64,000 bases of DNA. Origin: Aphrocallistes beatrix. Taxonomy: Eukaryota; Porifera; Hexactinellida; Sceptrulophora; Aphrocallistidae. This document shows positions 30,714 to 42,328 of this stretch, piece by piece. The stretch lies in the NCBI GenBank assembly GCA_963281255.1, contig OY725490.1, positions 4,278,001-4,342,000 of the forward strand. Direction: 5' to 3'. A program made the position numbers and the translations under genes. The notes beneath the pieces were generated by a model. The model saw nothing but the letters and a program-made list of their open reading frames with translations, had not been told where the DNA came from and made no database searches. Positions within the stretch are counted from its first letter, which is position 1. Every line of letters begins with the position of its first letter.

Positions 30714-32156
30714 GGGTCATTCCATGTGAAATCGACCAATTCGACCAACTGTCCCATGTCGAGCATCTCAGAAATTCTTGTGATTTTGCCTGTAAGTTTT
30801 ACATACTAGTGCATGATGATTTGTACAATATCAGCTTTCAATACCTTTTGGTTTTATAATTATAGCCATTTCAAAATTTGACGATTTTCATAGTTCGGAC
30901 ACTCTTGTTTTAGAGGCCCCTTAATCAAATGTGACATATATCTTTCAATTCTTAACTTAGATGTCCAGTTTTTTTACTGGTTGTTAATCATATAGTTTCC
31001 TAATATTCTTAGCTAAATTGGGTATTCTTATTGCCTAGTTTAGATTTAATTCTTATCTAAACATATATTTTCATCAATTTATCAAAAAAATTTCACTTAA
31101 CAATGAAATTAATTGGATTGCTATAAAAATTAATTCATTATATACAAAGTAGTGCAGCTGGAATTCGATCCCGAAATAGAAACCGTATTTGGCAAGTTTT
31201 ACATAACAACATAAACTTGCCATGCTATGCGAAATAAACTGAACCCTTAGATGGATTACTATTACAATACTTAATTATATGCAAAGTTGTGCAAATGAAA
31301 TTTGATCCCGAATTAGAAACCACATTTGACAAGTTTTGGATGGTAACGAAACGTTGCCATGCTATGTGTATAAACAGAACAATATATTAATTATTTTGTC
31401 AATAGAAAGCTAGACATATTGATAACTAAAGAAATAAAGAAGATAATCGTTTTACAATATTAGGAAAAAAGAAGATTATTAGTACTTGTACAAATACTTC
31501 TAATATATAGTACAGGTGATAAAAACACACACAAATTTCAACTACAATTCGCACAACTGGAGAAAGTAAATCTATATAACTGTAGGACTAAGAAATAGAA
31601 ACAAATATCAATTATTTCAGAGAGTTCTTCATTCGTAAGCATCAGGAAAATTGAAGAAAAATTTGATAACAATTAAAATTTGGAATGATTTAAAATAGGT
31701 TGGAATTTAACAGTAAAAGAACTGATGTAAGCCATGAAATTTACCAGGAAGATTGTACATATATAGAGCAAAATTAAAAAGTAATGGACAAATTCTAAAC
31801 CATTGGAGACATGAAGAATTATTATTTAGAAATTTTTTTGATAAATTGATGAAAATATATGTTTATATAAGAATTAAATCTAAACTAGGCAATAAGAATA
31901 CCCAATTTAGCTAAGAATATTAGGTAACTATATGATTAACAACCAGTAAAAAAACTGGACATCTAAGTTAAGAATTGAAAGATATTAAGAATTGAAAGAT
32001 AAATTTTGAAATGGCTATAATTATAAAACCAAAAGGTATTGAAAGCTGATATTGTACAAATCATCATGCACTAGTGTGTAAACTTACAGGCAAAATCACA
32101 AGAATTTCTGAGATGCTCGACATGGAACAATTGGTCGAATTGGAATGGAATGACCC
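30714..32156. mobile_element. Non-autonomous element with long (over 300 bp) inverted repeats
   Basis: The left arm (30714-31097) and right arm (about 31838-32156) are inverted copies beginning GGGTCATTCCATGT / GGAATGACCC. They include GAGCATCTCAGAAATTCTTG and CACTAGTGCATGATGATTTG-type text. Small deletions separate them. The centre holds two direct copies of about 130 bp (near 31135 and 31262: GCAAAGTTGTGCA, GAAACC, TTGGCAAGTTTT, TTGCCATGCTATG). No coding frame. Flanked by ATATA on both sides. Superfamily uncertain. Confidence 0.85.
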
Positions 32157-32163
32157 ATATATA

Positions 32164-32639
32164 CACTACCCGGACAAAAGTATTCGACCACCACGAAAAC
32201 CTCCATACAAATAGTATTAAAGTGGATCTATTCAAAATGGAATATATAATCAAACAGAAGAGATATTATATTTTTGATTTCAGATTCGTAAACTACACAT
32301 CCGAATTACTAATTTTTGAAAATTTCAATAAAATACTAATTCTCATGCAGAAAATTATCAACCTCTGCCACTTTGTGTCACTAATCGCCATCATATATAA
32401 TGGCTGTGACTCTGGATAAGTAGAATCAAGTATCAAAGGTAGATATTTATAATTTTGGGAGTTAGTTATTGAGTTGAGGATCTCAATTGTGAGTAATTAG
32501 AATGTGTAGATTAGAAATTAGAAATCAAAAATAGAGTATTTCTAACAGTTTGAATACACATTCCTTTATGACCAGATCCACTTTAATACTATTTGTATGG
32601 ACGTTTATGTGGTGGCCGAATACTTTTGTCCGGGCACTG
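32164..32639. mobile_element. TA-flanked Tc1-like MITE, GGACAAAAGTATTCG family, copy 1
   Basis: Ends are CACTACCCGGACAAAAGTAT and ATACTTTTGTCCGGGCACTG, flanked by TA. GGACAAAAGTATTCG is close to the ends of many Tc1-type elements. The interior has inverted subterminal text (CCACTTTAATACTATTTGTA). It sits immediately before the body of family A copy 14. Confidence 0.87.
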
Positions 32640-33244
32640 TATATATATATCTGTAACGAATTGATTGAAGAAACTCCAAGTCACAGAAAGCTGATTTTTG
32701 GCATGTGGGAGTTTTTTGGCTATGGCTCCAGTAAGTTCTGAGCTCAGACCAAATGTCGACTCATCATGGAATTATGACGTCATTGTCACATTTTTAAAAG
32801 TTAAGCAATACAGTTATTCGAGCATAACTCAGCCATTATAGGAGATAGAAGGCTGAAATTTTAATAGAATCTGTATACTAACATACCTCGCATATGATAC
32901 AACTATCATCAAAAAATGATGACTAATCACTTTGTTATGACGTCATCATTACTCATCAAAATTTTAAAAATTGATAAATTTGGTGATTTTTCGTGGGATA
33001 AAGATTATAACAGTAGGACAGACGTATTTAGAGATGCTATTTCCCATATAATTAACGAATCTGACCCCAGGCGACCGAAGGGAGCCTCCGGCGGACACAA
33101 AGTGTCCGCCAGCCGTACAGCGCAAGCAAGCGAATATATATATATTAGGGGATCCAAAAATTTGAGTAGTAATCTTTAGATACACACTTTAAAAATAATT
33201 TACCAGGTTCACAAATATTCACCATAAAAAATCAAACTATTTCG

Positions 33245-33820
33245 AGTTGATTTAGTGGTCGCGCAAGGTAGGCACTGCCTCGTGTAGACCTTAGGTAGGG
33301 TTGTAAAGGGTAAGAAACTTCCAGGAAATTTTGGATATTTTCTTTAATAATGAGAAATATTCAAAGATTTACTGTGCCGACTATAATATAGTATAGTGGC
33401 CCTGTCCGGGTTGGGGTTCAAAGTTGGAAAAGGCGTACTTTGATATTCAATGAAACTAGTAACTTTTTTTGAGATATTTGGGGCTGGTTTTATATCAGCT
33501 AATAATACATTTTAATGAGCTAAGGGAAAAAAAAATATACTGGTTCAGAGACATTAGTGAAAACAGTTGGGACAAGCATTCGTATTAAAATTATTAATCG
33601 TCCCAACTGTTTTCACCAATATCTCTGAACCAGTAGATTTTAGCCCATTAAAATGGATTATTAGCTGAAAACCACCCACAAATATCTCAAAAATATAGTT
33701 ACTAGTTTCTTTGAATATCAGAAGCACTCCTTTTGCAACTTTAAACCCCAAACCAGACAGTTCCCAATATAAATCTATACGAGGCAGTGCCTAACTTGAG
33801 TACCACTAAAAAACTCCAAA
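33245..33820. repeat. Large imperfect inverted repeat
   Basis: Arms pair around a centre at about 33580. The inner part is close to perfect: GGTTCAGAGACATTAGTGAA on the left, TTCACCAATATCTCTGAACC on the right. Outer parts pair GCACTGCCTCGT with ACGAGGCAGTGC but contain unequal deletions. The only frame (33554-33751, minus) lies inside one arm and is a by-product. Confidence 0.82.
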
Positions 33821-33978
33821 TGGCTTGAATTTTTTATTGCGAATATTTCGCTATCAATGTTAACTAGTTGAATAGAGTGCATATAAAGATTAAAACTTTT
33901 TTGAAGCAAATATAAATACACATATAAATTGTAATCGAGTTTTTATAGTGAGGATATACTATATCGTGACAAAAGGTA

Positions 33979-34922
33979 CAGTGTGTTCGGAAATTATTGG
34001 CAGTAAACTTTAACTTGATGTAGTATCAAACTTGTACTTAGAAAGAGTTTTATAATTTCAGGATAACTTCATTTATGTATTTTCTTACTATATTTACATC
34101 GTTTTGAGTCACACTATCATACCATGTGATTACCCAGCATCTTTTCTGAAATGCAAACTCATTCCATGTCTCAGTTTTTGTCAAAATCCCAATCACTATT
34201 TGCTATGGTATAGTAATGTTTTCTTCTATACCGCTTAATTTAGTTATAGAAATATCTAAGTATGTACATATCTTGTAGTTGTGCAATTCTTAAGTGTTTT
34301 TTCAAAGGATTCGGCAAGATATAGGCTCTGGAAGTCAGAATTAGGGGTGTGATTGCGCTCGGAGAGAATAACAACGTAAAAAGTGGGATTTCGCCCATAA
34401 AATTCATAATTCTGAACTTAACTTGTTTAAAGTAATGGAATAACTAATAATTAGTGCTATTTGTGGGGATTGACTACAAATACAATTATGTTTTCTCAAA
34501 TTCAATTTTTTTTTCTCGAGAAATTTGATTTTTGTAGGGTAATCACTGACACACCCCTAATTCTGACTTCCAGAGCCTATATCTTGCCGAATCCTTTGAA
34601 AAAACACTTAAGAATTGCACAACTACAAGATATGTACATACTTAGATATTTCTATAACTAAATTAAGCGGTATAGAAGAAAACATTACTATACCATAGCA
34701 AATAGTGATTGGGATTTTGACAAAAACTGAGACATGGAATGAGTTTGCATTTCAGAAAAGATGCTGGGTAATCACATGGTATGATAGTGTGACTCAAAAC
34801 GATGTAAATATAGTAAGAAAATACATAAATGAAGTTATCCTGAAATTATAAAACTCTTTCTAAGTACAAGTTTGATACTACATCAAGTTAAAGTTTACTG
34901 CCAATAATTTCCGAACACACTG
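33979..34922. mobile_element. TA-flanked foldback element with two apparently identical 373-bp arms
   Basis: The left arm 33979-34351 and right arm 34550-34922 are inverse copies of equal length. Reading them side by side I found no difference. They start CAGTGTGTTCGGAAATTATT and are flanked by TA (33977-33978, 34923-34924), as for Tc1/mariner insertion. The 198-bp loop (34352-34549) is unrelated to the arms. No coding frame. Identity this high implies recent formation or ongoing arm-to-arm correction. Confidence 0.93.
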
Positions 34923-35131
34923 TATGTTTGCAATTGTAAACTAAGAATTTGGGCTTATATTTACAGAGATAGAAATCTATCACTTTTTGGTTTCTAACAA
35001 TATGAAAGGTCCAAGGCCAGAACTTCCAAAATAAGTATGAAAAGTGTTCAAACTTTTCTATACATATTATTAGCAACAATGGTAGTGATTGTTAGTATAA
35101 TGTCAGTACTTGAACATAATACTATCATATA
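34923..35131. other. Short spacer, no gene
   Basis: AT-rich sequence between the palindromic element and the next MITE. Nothing recognised. Confidence 0.4.
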
Positions 35132-35592
35132 CACTACTCAGCCAAAAGTATTCGACCACCACGAAAACCTTCATACAAATAGTAAGTGGCTCTATTCATG
35201 AAGGAATATGTACTCAAACAGTAAGAATTATTCCATTTTTGATTTCAGATTCGGAAACTACACATCCGAACTACTAATTTTTGAAACTTTCAATACAAAT
35301 GCTTATTATCATGTAAAATTGTCAACAAATGCCACTTGGTGTCACTAAACGCCATCATATATAATGGCCGTGAGTCGGGACAAGTAGCATCAAGTATCAA
35401 AGCCAGATATTTATCATTTTGGGAGTTAGTAATTGAGTTGAGGATCTAAATTATGAGTATTTAGAATGTATAAATTATGAATTAAAAATCAAAAATTATT
35501 GTTAGAGTACATATTCCTTTATGAATAGATCCACTTTAATAATATTTGGATGGAGGTTTTTGTGGTGGTCGAATACTTTTGTCCGGGTACTG
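35132..35592. mobile_element. TA-flanked Tc1-like MITE, GGACAAAAGTATTCG family, copy 2
   Basis: Ends are CACTACTCAGCCAAAAGTAT and ATACTTTTGTCCGGGTACTG, flanked by TA. The interior aligns with 32164-32639 along its full length (CCACTTGGTGTCACT, GAGTTGAGGATCTAAATTATGA). It is not inside family A. Confidence 0.87.
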
Positions 35593-35639
35593 TATAAATA
35601 CTTTCATTTAAGTTTTTAATTGGTACTTTATCAAAAGTT

Positions 35640-36364
35640 TATAAGATTTTGCATCGGCTTCTTTCGGGGCCTAGAGAAGTTTTATCCTCGAAATTTATAC
35701 ATAAATAGTCATAACTCACGAACCAATGGTCGGATTTTAACATTTATTTCTAATATTAATCAACATTTTACTTTTGATGCAATAATCGATAGATCTCTGC
35801 TATCAAAGCAGCTCTCCCCGAGTATTATAGAGAGGAACTCTCTTTTAAAACAGTTTTGAAGGTATTTTATGGCTTTCTTTCAAATGTTTTGCAATATACA
35901 GAGTCACAAATAAGTTTGATTAAAAGATTCATTAGTTATTTCATTAATTTATTATATTCTAGCGATCTTAGTTATTATGGTCCTGAAATCTTTAACACCA
36001 ATGAAAATAATCTAATTACAATATCGAAGACCATAATAATTAAGATTGTTTGAGTATATGAAATTTTACACTTAATGGAGCTTGTAACAGAACTTATGTA
36101 TCACCCTGTCGAATCTCTAAAGGGGCCAAAATAATGTTTGAGTTCCATACCATTAAAAAAATCTAAAATACGTAAAAACAGCTAATAAATGCACCAATCC
36201 TACAATTATTTTAGTCGTGCTAAACTTTAGGGGGTAAATTCATAAAAATCAAAATAGCTACCGTCTAATTAGTACGATTAGATGGTCGACCACTCAGTAA
36301 TACAATGAAATCAACGATAAATTAATTTGGAGTTTTTTGTTACGTTTGGCAAAATTTTCGAGGG
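35640..36364 (-). repeat. Dispersed repeat family B, copy 5, partial
   Basis: Shares ACGAACCAATGGTCGG, GATGCAATAATCG, CTAATTAGTACGATTAGATGG and the terminal TTTTCGAGGGTCC plus TTAA with the complete copy at 61285-63204, in the same left-to-right sense. One segment (35940-36060) matches the foldback arm at 26275. Confidence 0.7.
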
Positions 36365-37070
36365 TCCTTAAGAATACTTTGAGATTCGCGATTCAAGATA
36401 AAGCCTCGCTATTTTATTACCAAGAATTTGCTTTCGTTTTCAAACATGTAATAATGATTCTCTATTGTTAAAAATAATTGACTGTGATTCCGTGGTTAAA
36501 ATATGGTATCGTTGTAAAACAAATGACCGTGATTTGGAATAGTGGGGTATTCTTAATTCTGAAATAACCAAAGTTAATAGATATGTGAAGTCCAATGCCC
36601 AACAGGATTTTAAAGTGTCCGGAATCTCGCTGTGGCAATAATTCTGGGATGACAGTTATAATATGGGTAGCGTATCTATGGAATTTCAAATCAATCAAAA
36701 GTAAATTTAATAGATGGCAGTAGGGTTTCTATTATTCAGTGGTTGTATGGTCCAGGAGATATTAGATATAGTATTTTAGCTATAGAAATATATTGGTATA
36801 TTTTCTTAGAACTTAATGCAACATATACGTAAACAATATGCATATACATAGCCCTCTGTACATAAAGCCGGGCACCTAAATCTCAAAAAGGACCAGGAAT
36901 TAGTCATCACGTGATTGCGAATAGGTTATATTTGGGACAAATCTAGTGATTTTCAGAGGCCGTTTAAGGGCACTTCTGAGTGTTTTTATTTTCATGTAAT
37001 GTTGCAACATTCCGTTCCATAATGGAAACGAACATTCCAAAATGGAAACACATTTTGCCCAGTTGAGATC
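36365..37070. other. Intronic sequence, no gene recognised
   Basis: AT-rich. It contains a small GTTCCATAATGGAAACGAAC/GGAAACACATTTTG repeat near 37012-37052. No open frame of interest. Confidence 0.35.
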
Positions 37071-37622
37071 ATCCTTACTATTAAAACTCGATTAATGTTT
37101 GTTTGTTCGTTTGTGTGTATATATATCTGTAATGAATTGATTGAAGTAACTGCAAGGCGCAGAAAGCTGATTTTTGGCATGTGGGAGTTTTTTGGCTATG
37201 GCTCAAGGAAGTTCTGAGCTCAGACGAAAATTCGACTCATAATGGAGTTATGACGTCATTGTCACATTTTTAAAAGTTAAGCAATAGAGTTATTCGAGCA
37301 TAACTCAGCCATTATAGGAGATAGAAGGCTGAAATTTTAAGAGAATCTGTATAGTAACATACCTAATATATGATACAACTATCATCAAAAAATGATAACT
37401 CATCACTTTGTTATGACGTCATCATTACTCATCAAAATTTTTAAAATTGATAAATTTGGTGATTTTCGTGCGATATCGATTATAACAGTAGGACAGACGT
37501 ATTTAGAGATGTCATCTCCCTTTTAATTGATCACTGTGCACCCAGGCGCCCAGAGGGCGCCTCCGGAGGAAACAAAGTGTCCGCCAGCCGCACAGCGAAA
37601 GCAAGCGAAGTGCTCTTGTGTA
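37071..37622 (+). repeat. Dispersed repeat family A, copy 15
   Basis: A full forward copy with the ATCCTTACTATTAAAACTCG start, a GTTTGTTTGTTCGTTTGTG stretch before the TA tract, and a perfect GGCGCCC-AGA-GGGCGCC hairpin at 37544-37560. The second hairpin is degraded by point changes. Confidence 0.92.
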
Positions 37623-37633
37623 CTATATATATA

Positions 37634-38061
37634 CAGTCGAACCTGCTATAACGGCCACTCTGTATAACGGTCACCTGTCTATAGCGGTCACCATTGAACA
37701 GTCCCGTCCGAAATTCCATAATATTTACCCTGTGTATAGCGGTCACCTGCTCAACGCGGCCAGCGGCCACCCATTTGCAGTCCCTTACTGACCCAAAAAC
37801 TGTGTATAACGGCCATCATCTGTCTATAATGGTCAGTACCTGTCTATAACGACCATCAAATTTTTCACCTTTGTATGTGTTTATGACAGAACCTGCTACG
37901 AACGATAAACAAGTTTCATTATATTACTTCAAGTAATATATTCTAAAAGCTTGATATTCATTTCACTGCGTTGATACCTTTTGGGGATTAAAACAATCAC
38001 CTGTATATAACGGCCAATTTTGTCCAGTCCCTTGGGTGGCCGTTATATACAGGTTCCACTG
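37634..38061. mobile_element. Pogo-like MITE, CAGTCGAACCTGCTATAACG family
   Basis: Ends are CAGTCGAACCTGCTATAACG and CGTTATATACAGGTTCCACTG (last base 38061), flanked by TATA. The interior is built from TATAACGGTCACCTG-like units, several in tandem. It lies in the TA tract between family A copies 15 and 16. Confidence 0.87.
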
Positions 38062-38517
38062 TATATGTAACGAATTGATTGAAGAAACTGCTAGGCACAG
38101 AAAGCTGATTTTTGGCCAGTGGGAGTCTTTTGGCTATGGCTCCAGTAAGTTCTGAGCTCAGAGCAAAATGTCGACACATCATGGAATTATGACGTCATTG
38201 TCACATTTTTAAAAGTTAAGCAATACAGTTATTCGAGCATAACTCAGCCATTATAGGAGACAGAAGGCTGAAATTTTAATAGAATCTGTATATTAATAAA
38301 TCTCACATATGACCCAACTATTATTAAAAAAGATAACTCATCACTCTGTTATGACGTCATCATTACGCATCAAAATTTTAAAAATAGACAAATTTGGTGA
38401 TTTTTCGTAGGATATCGATTATAACATTATGAAAAACGTATTTAGAGATGTCATCTCCCATATAATTAATCAATGGTGACCACAGCCGCGCTGCGCAAGC
38501 AAGCGAAGCGAGCTTGT
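38062..38517 (+). repeat. Dispersed repeat family A, copy 16
   Basis: The forward body starts directly after the MITE (TATATGTAACGAATTG). The first CRE-like site is intact. The hairpin block is deleted down to CCGCGCTGCGCAAGCAAGCG before the end, so this copy lacks both stems. Confidence 0.88.
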
Positions 38518-38786
38518 ATCTTGAAAACCGTAATAACTATGCATTAAAATTCTTATTTGATAGCCAAGACTACTTCTAATAAAACTATTCTATAATTTCC
38601 AAGCATAGATTCAATGGTTTACGAGTTATTAGACAATTTGTCACTATGGTCACATTCGGTAATTTGTAAAATAACTCGTAAACCTAAATCTAGGCGTGGA
38701 AATTATATAATGACTTAATAGGAAGTAGTATATTGGCTATCAAATAAGATCAAATTTTTATGCATAGATATCGCGGTTTTCAAGAT
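38518..38786. repeat. Inverted repeat around 38650
   Basis: Segments around 38525-38640 and 38665-38785 pair imperfectly (AAAACCGTAATAACTATGCA with TGCATAGATATCGCGGTTTT; GAGTTATTAGACAA region at the centre). No gene. Confidence 0.6.
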
Positions 38787-39118
38787 CAGGGCTGGGGTTG
38801 GTTAACCGATATTCGGGGTCGGTTATTTTGTTTTCCTCAAGGGCGGTTAACCTGTTAACCGATGCCAATATTAATTAGTATAATTATGGACTTTTCGACT
38901 AATATTTAACCAGATATTGAAAAATGTACAATCTTCAGTGGTCTCGAAATATATTATTTGGTTAGAAAAATTGTAATAATATTGTAATATCAAAATTTTA
39001 GAACTAATATTCATGAATCTTCATCGAAAAACAATGAAATTAGTCTAAATATTTAGAAAATAAAGCAGAACGGATTGACGGCGGTTAGCCGGTTAACCAG
39101 TTAACCGAATCCTGCATT
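38787..39118 (+). mobile_element. hAT-like MITE with GGTTAACCG-rich ends, copy 3
   Basis: It starts CAGGGCTGGGGTTGG and ends near CCGAATCCTGCATT. TCAAGAT occurs on both sides (38780-38786, 39120-39126), a seven-base match consistent with a decayed 8-bp duplication. It is the best-bounded member of the family. Confidence 0.82.
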
Positions 39119-39805
39119 GTCAAGATATAACCTCAACTGAGCAAATTGCATTTCCATAGCAACCCTGGAATGTAGCAACATTTCATGTAAAAATTTTTTC
39201 GTATCAACCCATTCAGCTCAGTTCCATGCTAAAAATTTTCAAATAAAAACATTTAGAAGTGCCCTTAAAAGGTCTCCGAAATCACTAAATTTGTACTAAG
39301 TATAACCTATTGCGCAATCATGTGATAACTAATCAAAATTTTAAGGATATGGGTATTTTCACACCATATTAATATATGCTAGAAATGTAAATCCCGGGAT
39401 TGAACTTGCTTTTTATATTTTTAATCTTAGTATATTAGGCTATTTACGAATATTTTATTGTTAACCCTAATTGGACTTGGAATGTTGAAGTGAAAGTGAA
39501 AGTTAATTGAAAGTGAACTGAAAGTGAAAATGAAAGTGGGAATTTTCTATTTATACCTTTGACCCCAAGTCCAAGTAGGGTTAAGAGATGCGAAGTTTTA
39601 ATAGTATAAATTGATGAAAATATGAAAGAGAATAACCTTGATAATATCTAGTAGAATAGTGAGAAAGTAAGCGAATTTAGCAAAATAGAACAAAAATAAT
39701 AGTAGAGTATTACAAATTATTAATTTTACTTGATGAAAATTAAAGTGTCTATTGGTTCCAAACAAATAACGATAATTAATAAAATGAGAATTGTAAACTA
39801 AGGAT
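39119..39805. other. Intronic sequence, no gene recognised
   Basis: Contains a patch of AAGTGAAAGTGAA-type short repeats near 39490-39540. The rest is AT-rich without frames. Confidence 0.35.
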
Positions 39806-40200
39806 ACAAGCGCTTCGTTTGCATGTGCTGCGCGGCTGGAGGATATTTCGTGTCCGCCAGATGGGCCCTTTGGCCGCCTAGGCTCCCAGTGATTAATTAT
39901 ATAGTAGATTAGATTTCAAATTACGTCTGGCAAACTGTTATAATCGACATCACATGAAAAATCGCGAAAAATGTCAAGTCTTAAAATTTTTGATGTTTAA
40001 CGATGACGTCATAACAGAGTGATGAATCATCATTTTTGGATGATAGTTGTATCATATGTGAAGATTATTAATATACACATTCTATTAAAATTTCAGCCTT
40101 CCTTCACTTGAAATGGCTGAGTTACACCCGAAAAACTTAAGCCAAAAATCAGCTTTCTGTGCTTGGCAGTTTCTTCAATCAATTCGTTACAGATATATAT
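39806..40200 (-). repeat. Dispersed repeat family A, copy 17, reverse with internal deletion
   Basis: Starts with a diverged GC-rich end (GCGCTTCGTTTGCATGTGCT) and ends CAATTCGTTACAG. About 100 bp after AATGGCTGAGTTA is missing, so the second CRE-like site is lost. Confidence 0.85.
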
Positions 40201-40297
40201 ACTATATACACTACATCCTTACTATTAAAACTCGATCATTGTTTGTTTGTTTGTTTGTTTATTTGTTTGTTTGTTTATTTATTTGTTCATATAAATA

Positions 40298-40734
40298 CTC
40301 GCAGGACAAAGGAATTCGTACATCCCAATATTTTCTACCCATATTGTTATAATACTAATCAATTAGTGAAGCCTTAACATATAATCAGTAACGGATACAC
40401 TAATCTGACTAAAAATTAGTTTCCTTCACATTTAAATTACTCGCTTTATAAGCTGTCAACTTAATTACTTTCCTTCAAAATTAAATAAATTCGGCATTTG
40501 CTACCCCAATGTTATAACCATTGTATATGATGGCAATAGTGGTACGAGGTGGCACAGTTTGAAAATATTTAACCTTGTGGAAGATTAATCAGTGGAAAGA
40601 TTATAAAATGAGTAATTTGAATTGGCGAATTCGAATATAAAGTTAAATTAAGCTTATCTCTCACAAATAACATAGTCTTAAATCGCTAAATAACAAAAAT
40701 TTTGGAGTGTACGAATACTTTTGTCCAGGAAGTG
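40298..40734. mobile_element. TA-flanked MITE, second GGACAAA..TTCG family
   Basis: Ends are CTCGCAGGACAAAGGAATTC and ATACTTTTGTCCAGGAAGTG, flanked by TA (40296-40297, 40735-40736). A related segment is at 57995-58390 (CAGTAACGGATACACTAA, CCTTCACATTTAAATTACTC). The ends resemble the 32164 family but the interior differs. Confidence 0.8.
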
Positions 40735-40981
40735 TATATACTATATCTGCAACGAATTGATTGATGAAACTGCCAGGCACAGAAAGCTACTTTTTGGGAT
40801 GTAGTAGTATTTGGCTATGACTCAACGAAGTTCTGACCTCAGACCAAAATGTCGACTCATCACGGAATTATGACGTCATTGTCATCTTTTTTATAATTCG
40901 AAATATAGGTTTTTCGACTATAACACAGCCATTTTAGGGCATAGAAGGCTGAAATTTTAATAAAATGTGTATAATAATATA

Positions 40982-42328
40982 CAGGGTGTTTCATAATTGA
41001 TGCCCTATCCAGATTTAACACACTTTATAGAATACCCACTAGTAGTCTTTTACTAGTTAATCGATTCAGCTTGCATCTCAATAGTATGACTCCAATGAAC
41101 ATTTGTTAAGCATTTAGCTCCATTATAATCGTTATTTTGATCTGCTTACTCCGAAATTAGGTATTCCATTAATATTTACTGAACTAATGGTCAAAGAACA
41201 GACTGTTCAAACTCGTAATCGGGCAGTTGGCATGTTGCAAGGTGGGCTGACGCAAAAAAAGGTTGCTTAACAGATTGGTGTCAATATCCGAACAGTTCGT
41301 CGTTGGTGGCTTAGCTTTCTTGAAGGTCACTCACTCGAAAACAAAAGGGGCCGTGGACGAAAAACATCCGTCCCAATGCCAGCAAAATTGGTCATCACAA
41401 AGTCTACCAAGAAAAGACACCAATCAACCAGATCCATCTCTCGGAAGTTGAAATCTAAGGGGTATTCTATCCCATACAGCACCGTATACCGCTATTTACG
41501 GAATACCCTTAACACCAAGCCATATAAACGCCAAAGGCAACCCAAATTAACGGAAAAACAGAGGGAAAACCGATTGAAATTTTGTAAGGCACGACAAAAT
41601 TGGACAACAGAAGAATGGAAAAGAGTTATTTTCTCAGATGAATGTCCCTTTGAACTGATCCATGCACCCAATCGACAGAATGATCGAATTTGGGCACCTG
41701 ACAAGTCCAATGTTCCACCCATAGAACTGGTAAAACACCCTCCTAAAATTCAGGTATGGGGGATGATCTCTTACCAAGCTGTCACCGATTTGCACATGAT
41801 AGATCCTGGACAAACAGTAACTGCAGATTACTATGTAAACGAAGTTCTGAAGAAGACTCTTAGTGCCACGTATAAACGAAAACGAAAAACAGGATCAACT
41901 ATCCAGAGAAAGATGGTACACAACATGTCCAATTCAATTTTCCAACAAGATGGTGCACCGGCCCATCACTCGAAAAAGTCTCAAGAGTGGTTAAAAAATA
42001 ATATACCTTCGTTCTGGGAGAAAGGTATTTGGCCAGGTAACTCCCCAGATCTCAATCCAATAGAAAATGTATGGGCAATAATGAAAAGTGATATGGATAC
42101 GATGACTCTTCCACACAACCTGAAAAAGCTTGAAAATAACATTAAACTGGCCTGGTCGAGACTTTCGCCTGATATGTTGGAAAATTTATACAATGGGATG
42201 CCAAATAGAGTAAATAAGTGCATCAAACAGCATGGTGGTTATATTTCAAAGTGAATTCTTAGATTTTTAGCTGTTAGTGTTGCGTTAATTCATCGTGTGT
42301 TATAGGGCATCAATTATGAAACACCCTG
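40982..42328 (+). mobile_element. DD37E-type Tc1/mariner transposon, near-complete
   Basis: A 1347-bp element with 27-bp inverted repeats matching exactly (40982-41008 and 42302-42328) and TA on each side (40980-40981, 42329-42330). One transposase frame fills most of it in forward orientation and is broken only by a premature stop. It is inserted in the body of family A copy 18, which resumes cleanly on both sides. It is the best-preserved autonomous-type element in the window. Confidence 0.95.
41187..42254 (+). pseudogene. Tc1/mariner transposase, 355 codons with one in-frame stop
   Basis: The transposase cuts and pastes the element at TA sites in the nucleus. From ATG 41187 the frame runs to a stop at 42252-42254 and is interrupted only by TAA at 41268-41270 (codon 28), inside the first helix-turn-helix. 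Domains: HTH 1 (GLTQKKVA...QIGVNIRTVRRWW), a GRGRK linker, HTH 2 (RSISRKLKSKGYSIPYSTVYRYL), then the catalytic core with IFSDECPF, IFQQDGAPAHHSK and SPDLNPIENVW. There are 37 residues between the second Asp and the Glu, giving DD37E rather than the usual DD34E of Tc1 or DD34D of mariner. A product restarting at Met 41376 would lack most of the DNA-binding part. One point mutation therefore seems to be the only disabling change. Confidence 0.93.

Larger units (their letters stand above)
30139..33134 (+). repeat. Dispersed repeat family A, copy 14, split by three elements in its (TA)n
   Basis: The 5' end (ATCCTTACTATTAAAACTCG at 30139) and the body (GTAACGAATTGATTGAAG from about 32653 to 33134) belong to one forward copy. 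Between them, each separated by leftover TATATA, are the elements 30183-30691, 30714-32156 and 32164-32639. About 2.4 kb was thus added at the microsatellite. The body keeps its ATGACGTCAT sites and a perfect 9-bp stem at the GC-rich end. Confidence 0.85.

Noticed and set aside
32916..33179. Recurrent frames of about 65-100 codons in the GC-rich end of family A (also 4676, 6256, 13980, 24531, 28240)
   Set aside because: Occur in both strands of the same repeat, with frames differing between copies and no conserved start; by-products of the hairpin block.
33554..33751. 65-codon minus-strand frame
   Set aside because: Lies in one arm of a large inverted repeat and is mirrored by the other arm; no motif.
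41492..41722. Minus-strand frames over the mariner transposase
   Set aside because: Antisense shadows of the clear forward transposase frame.
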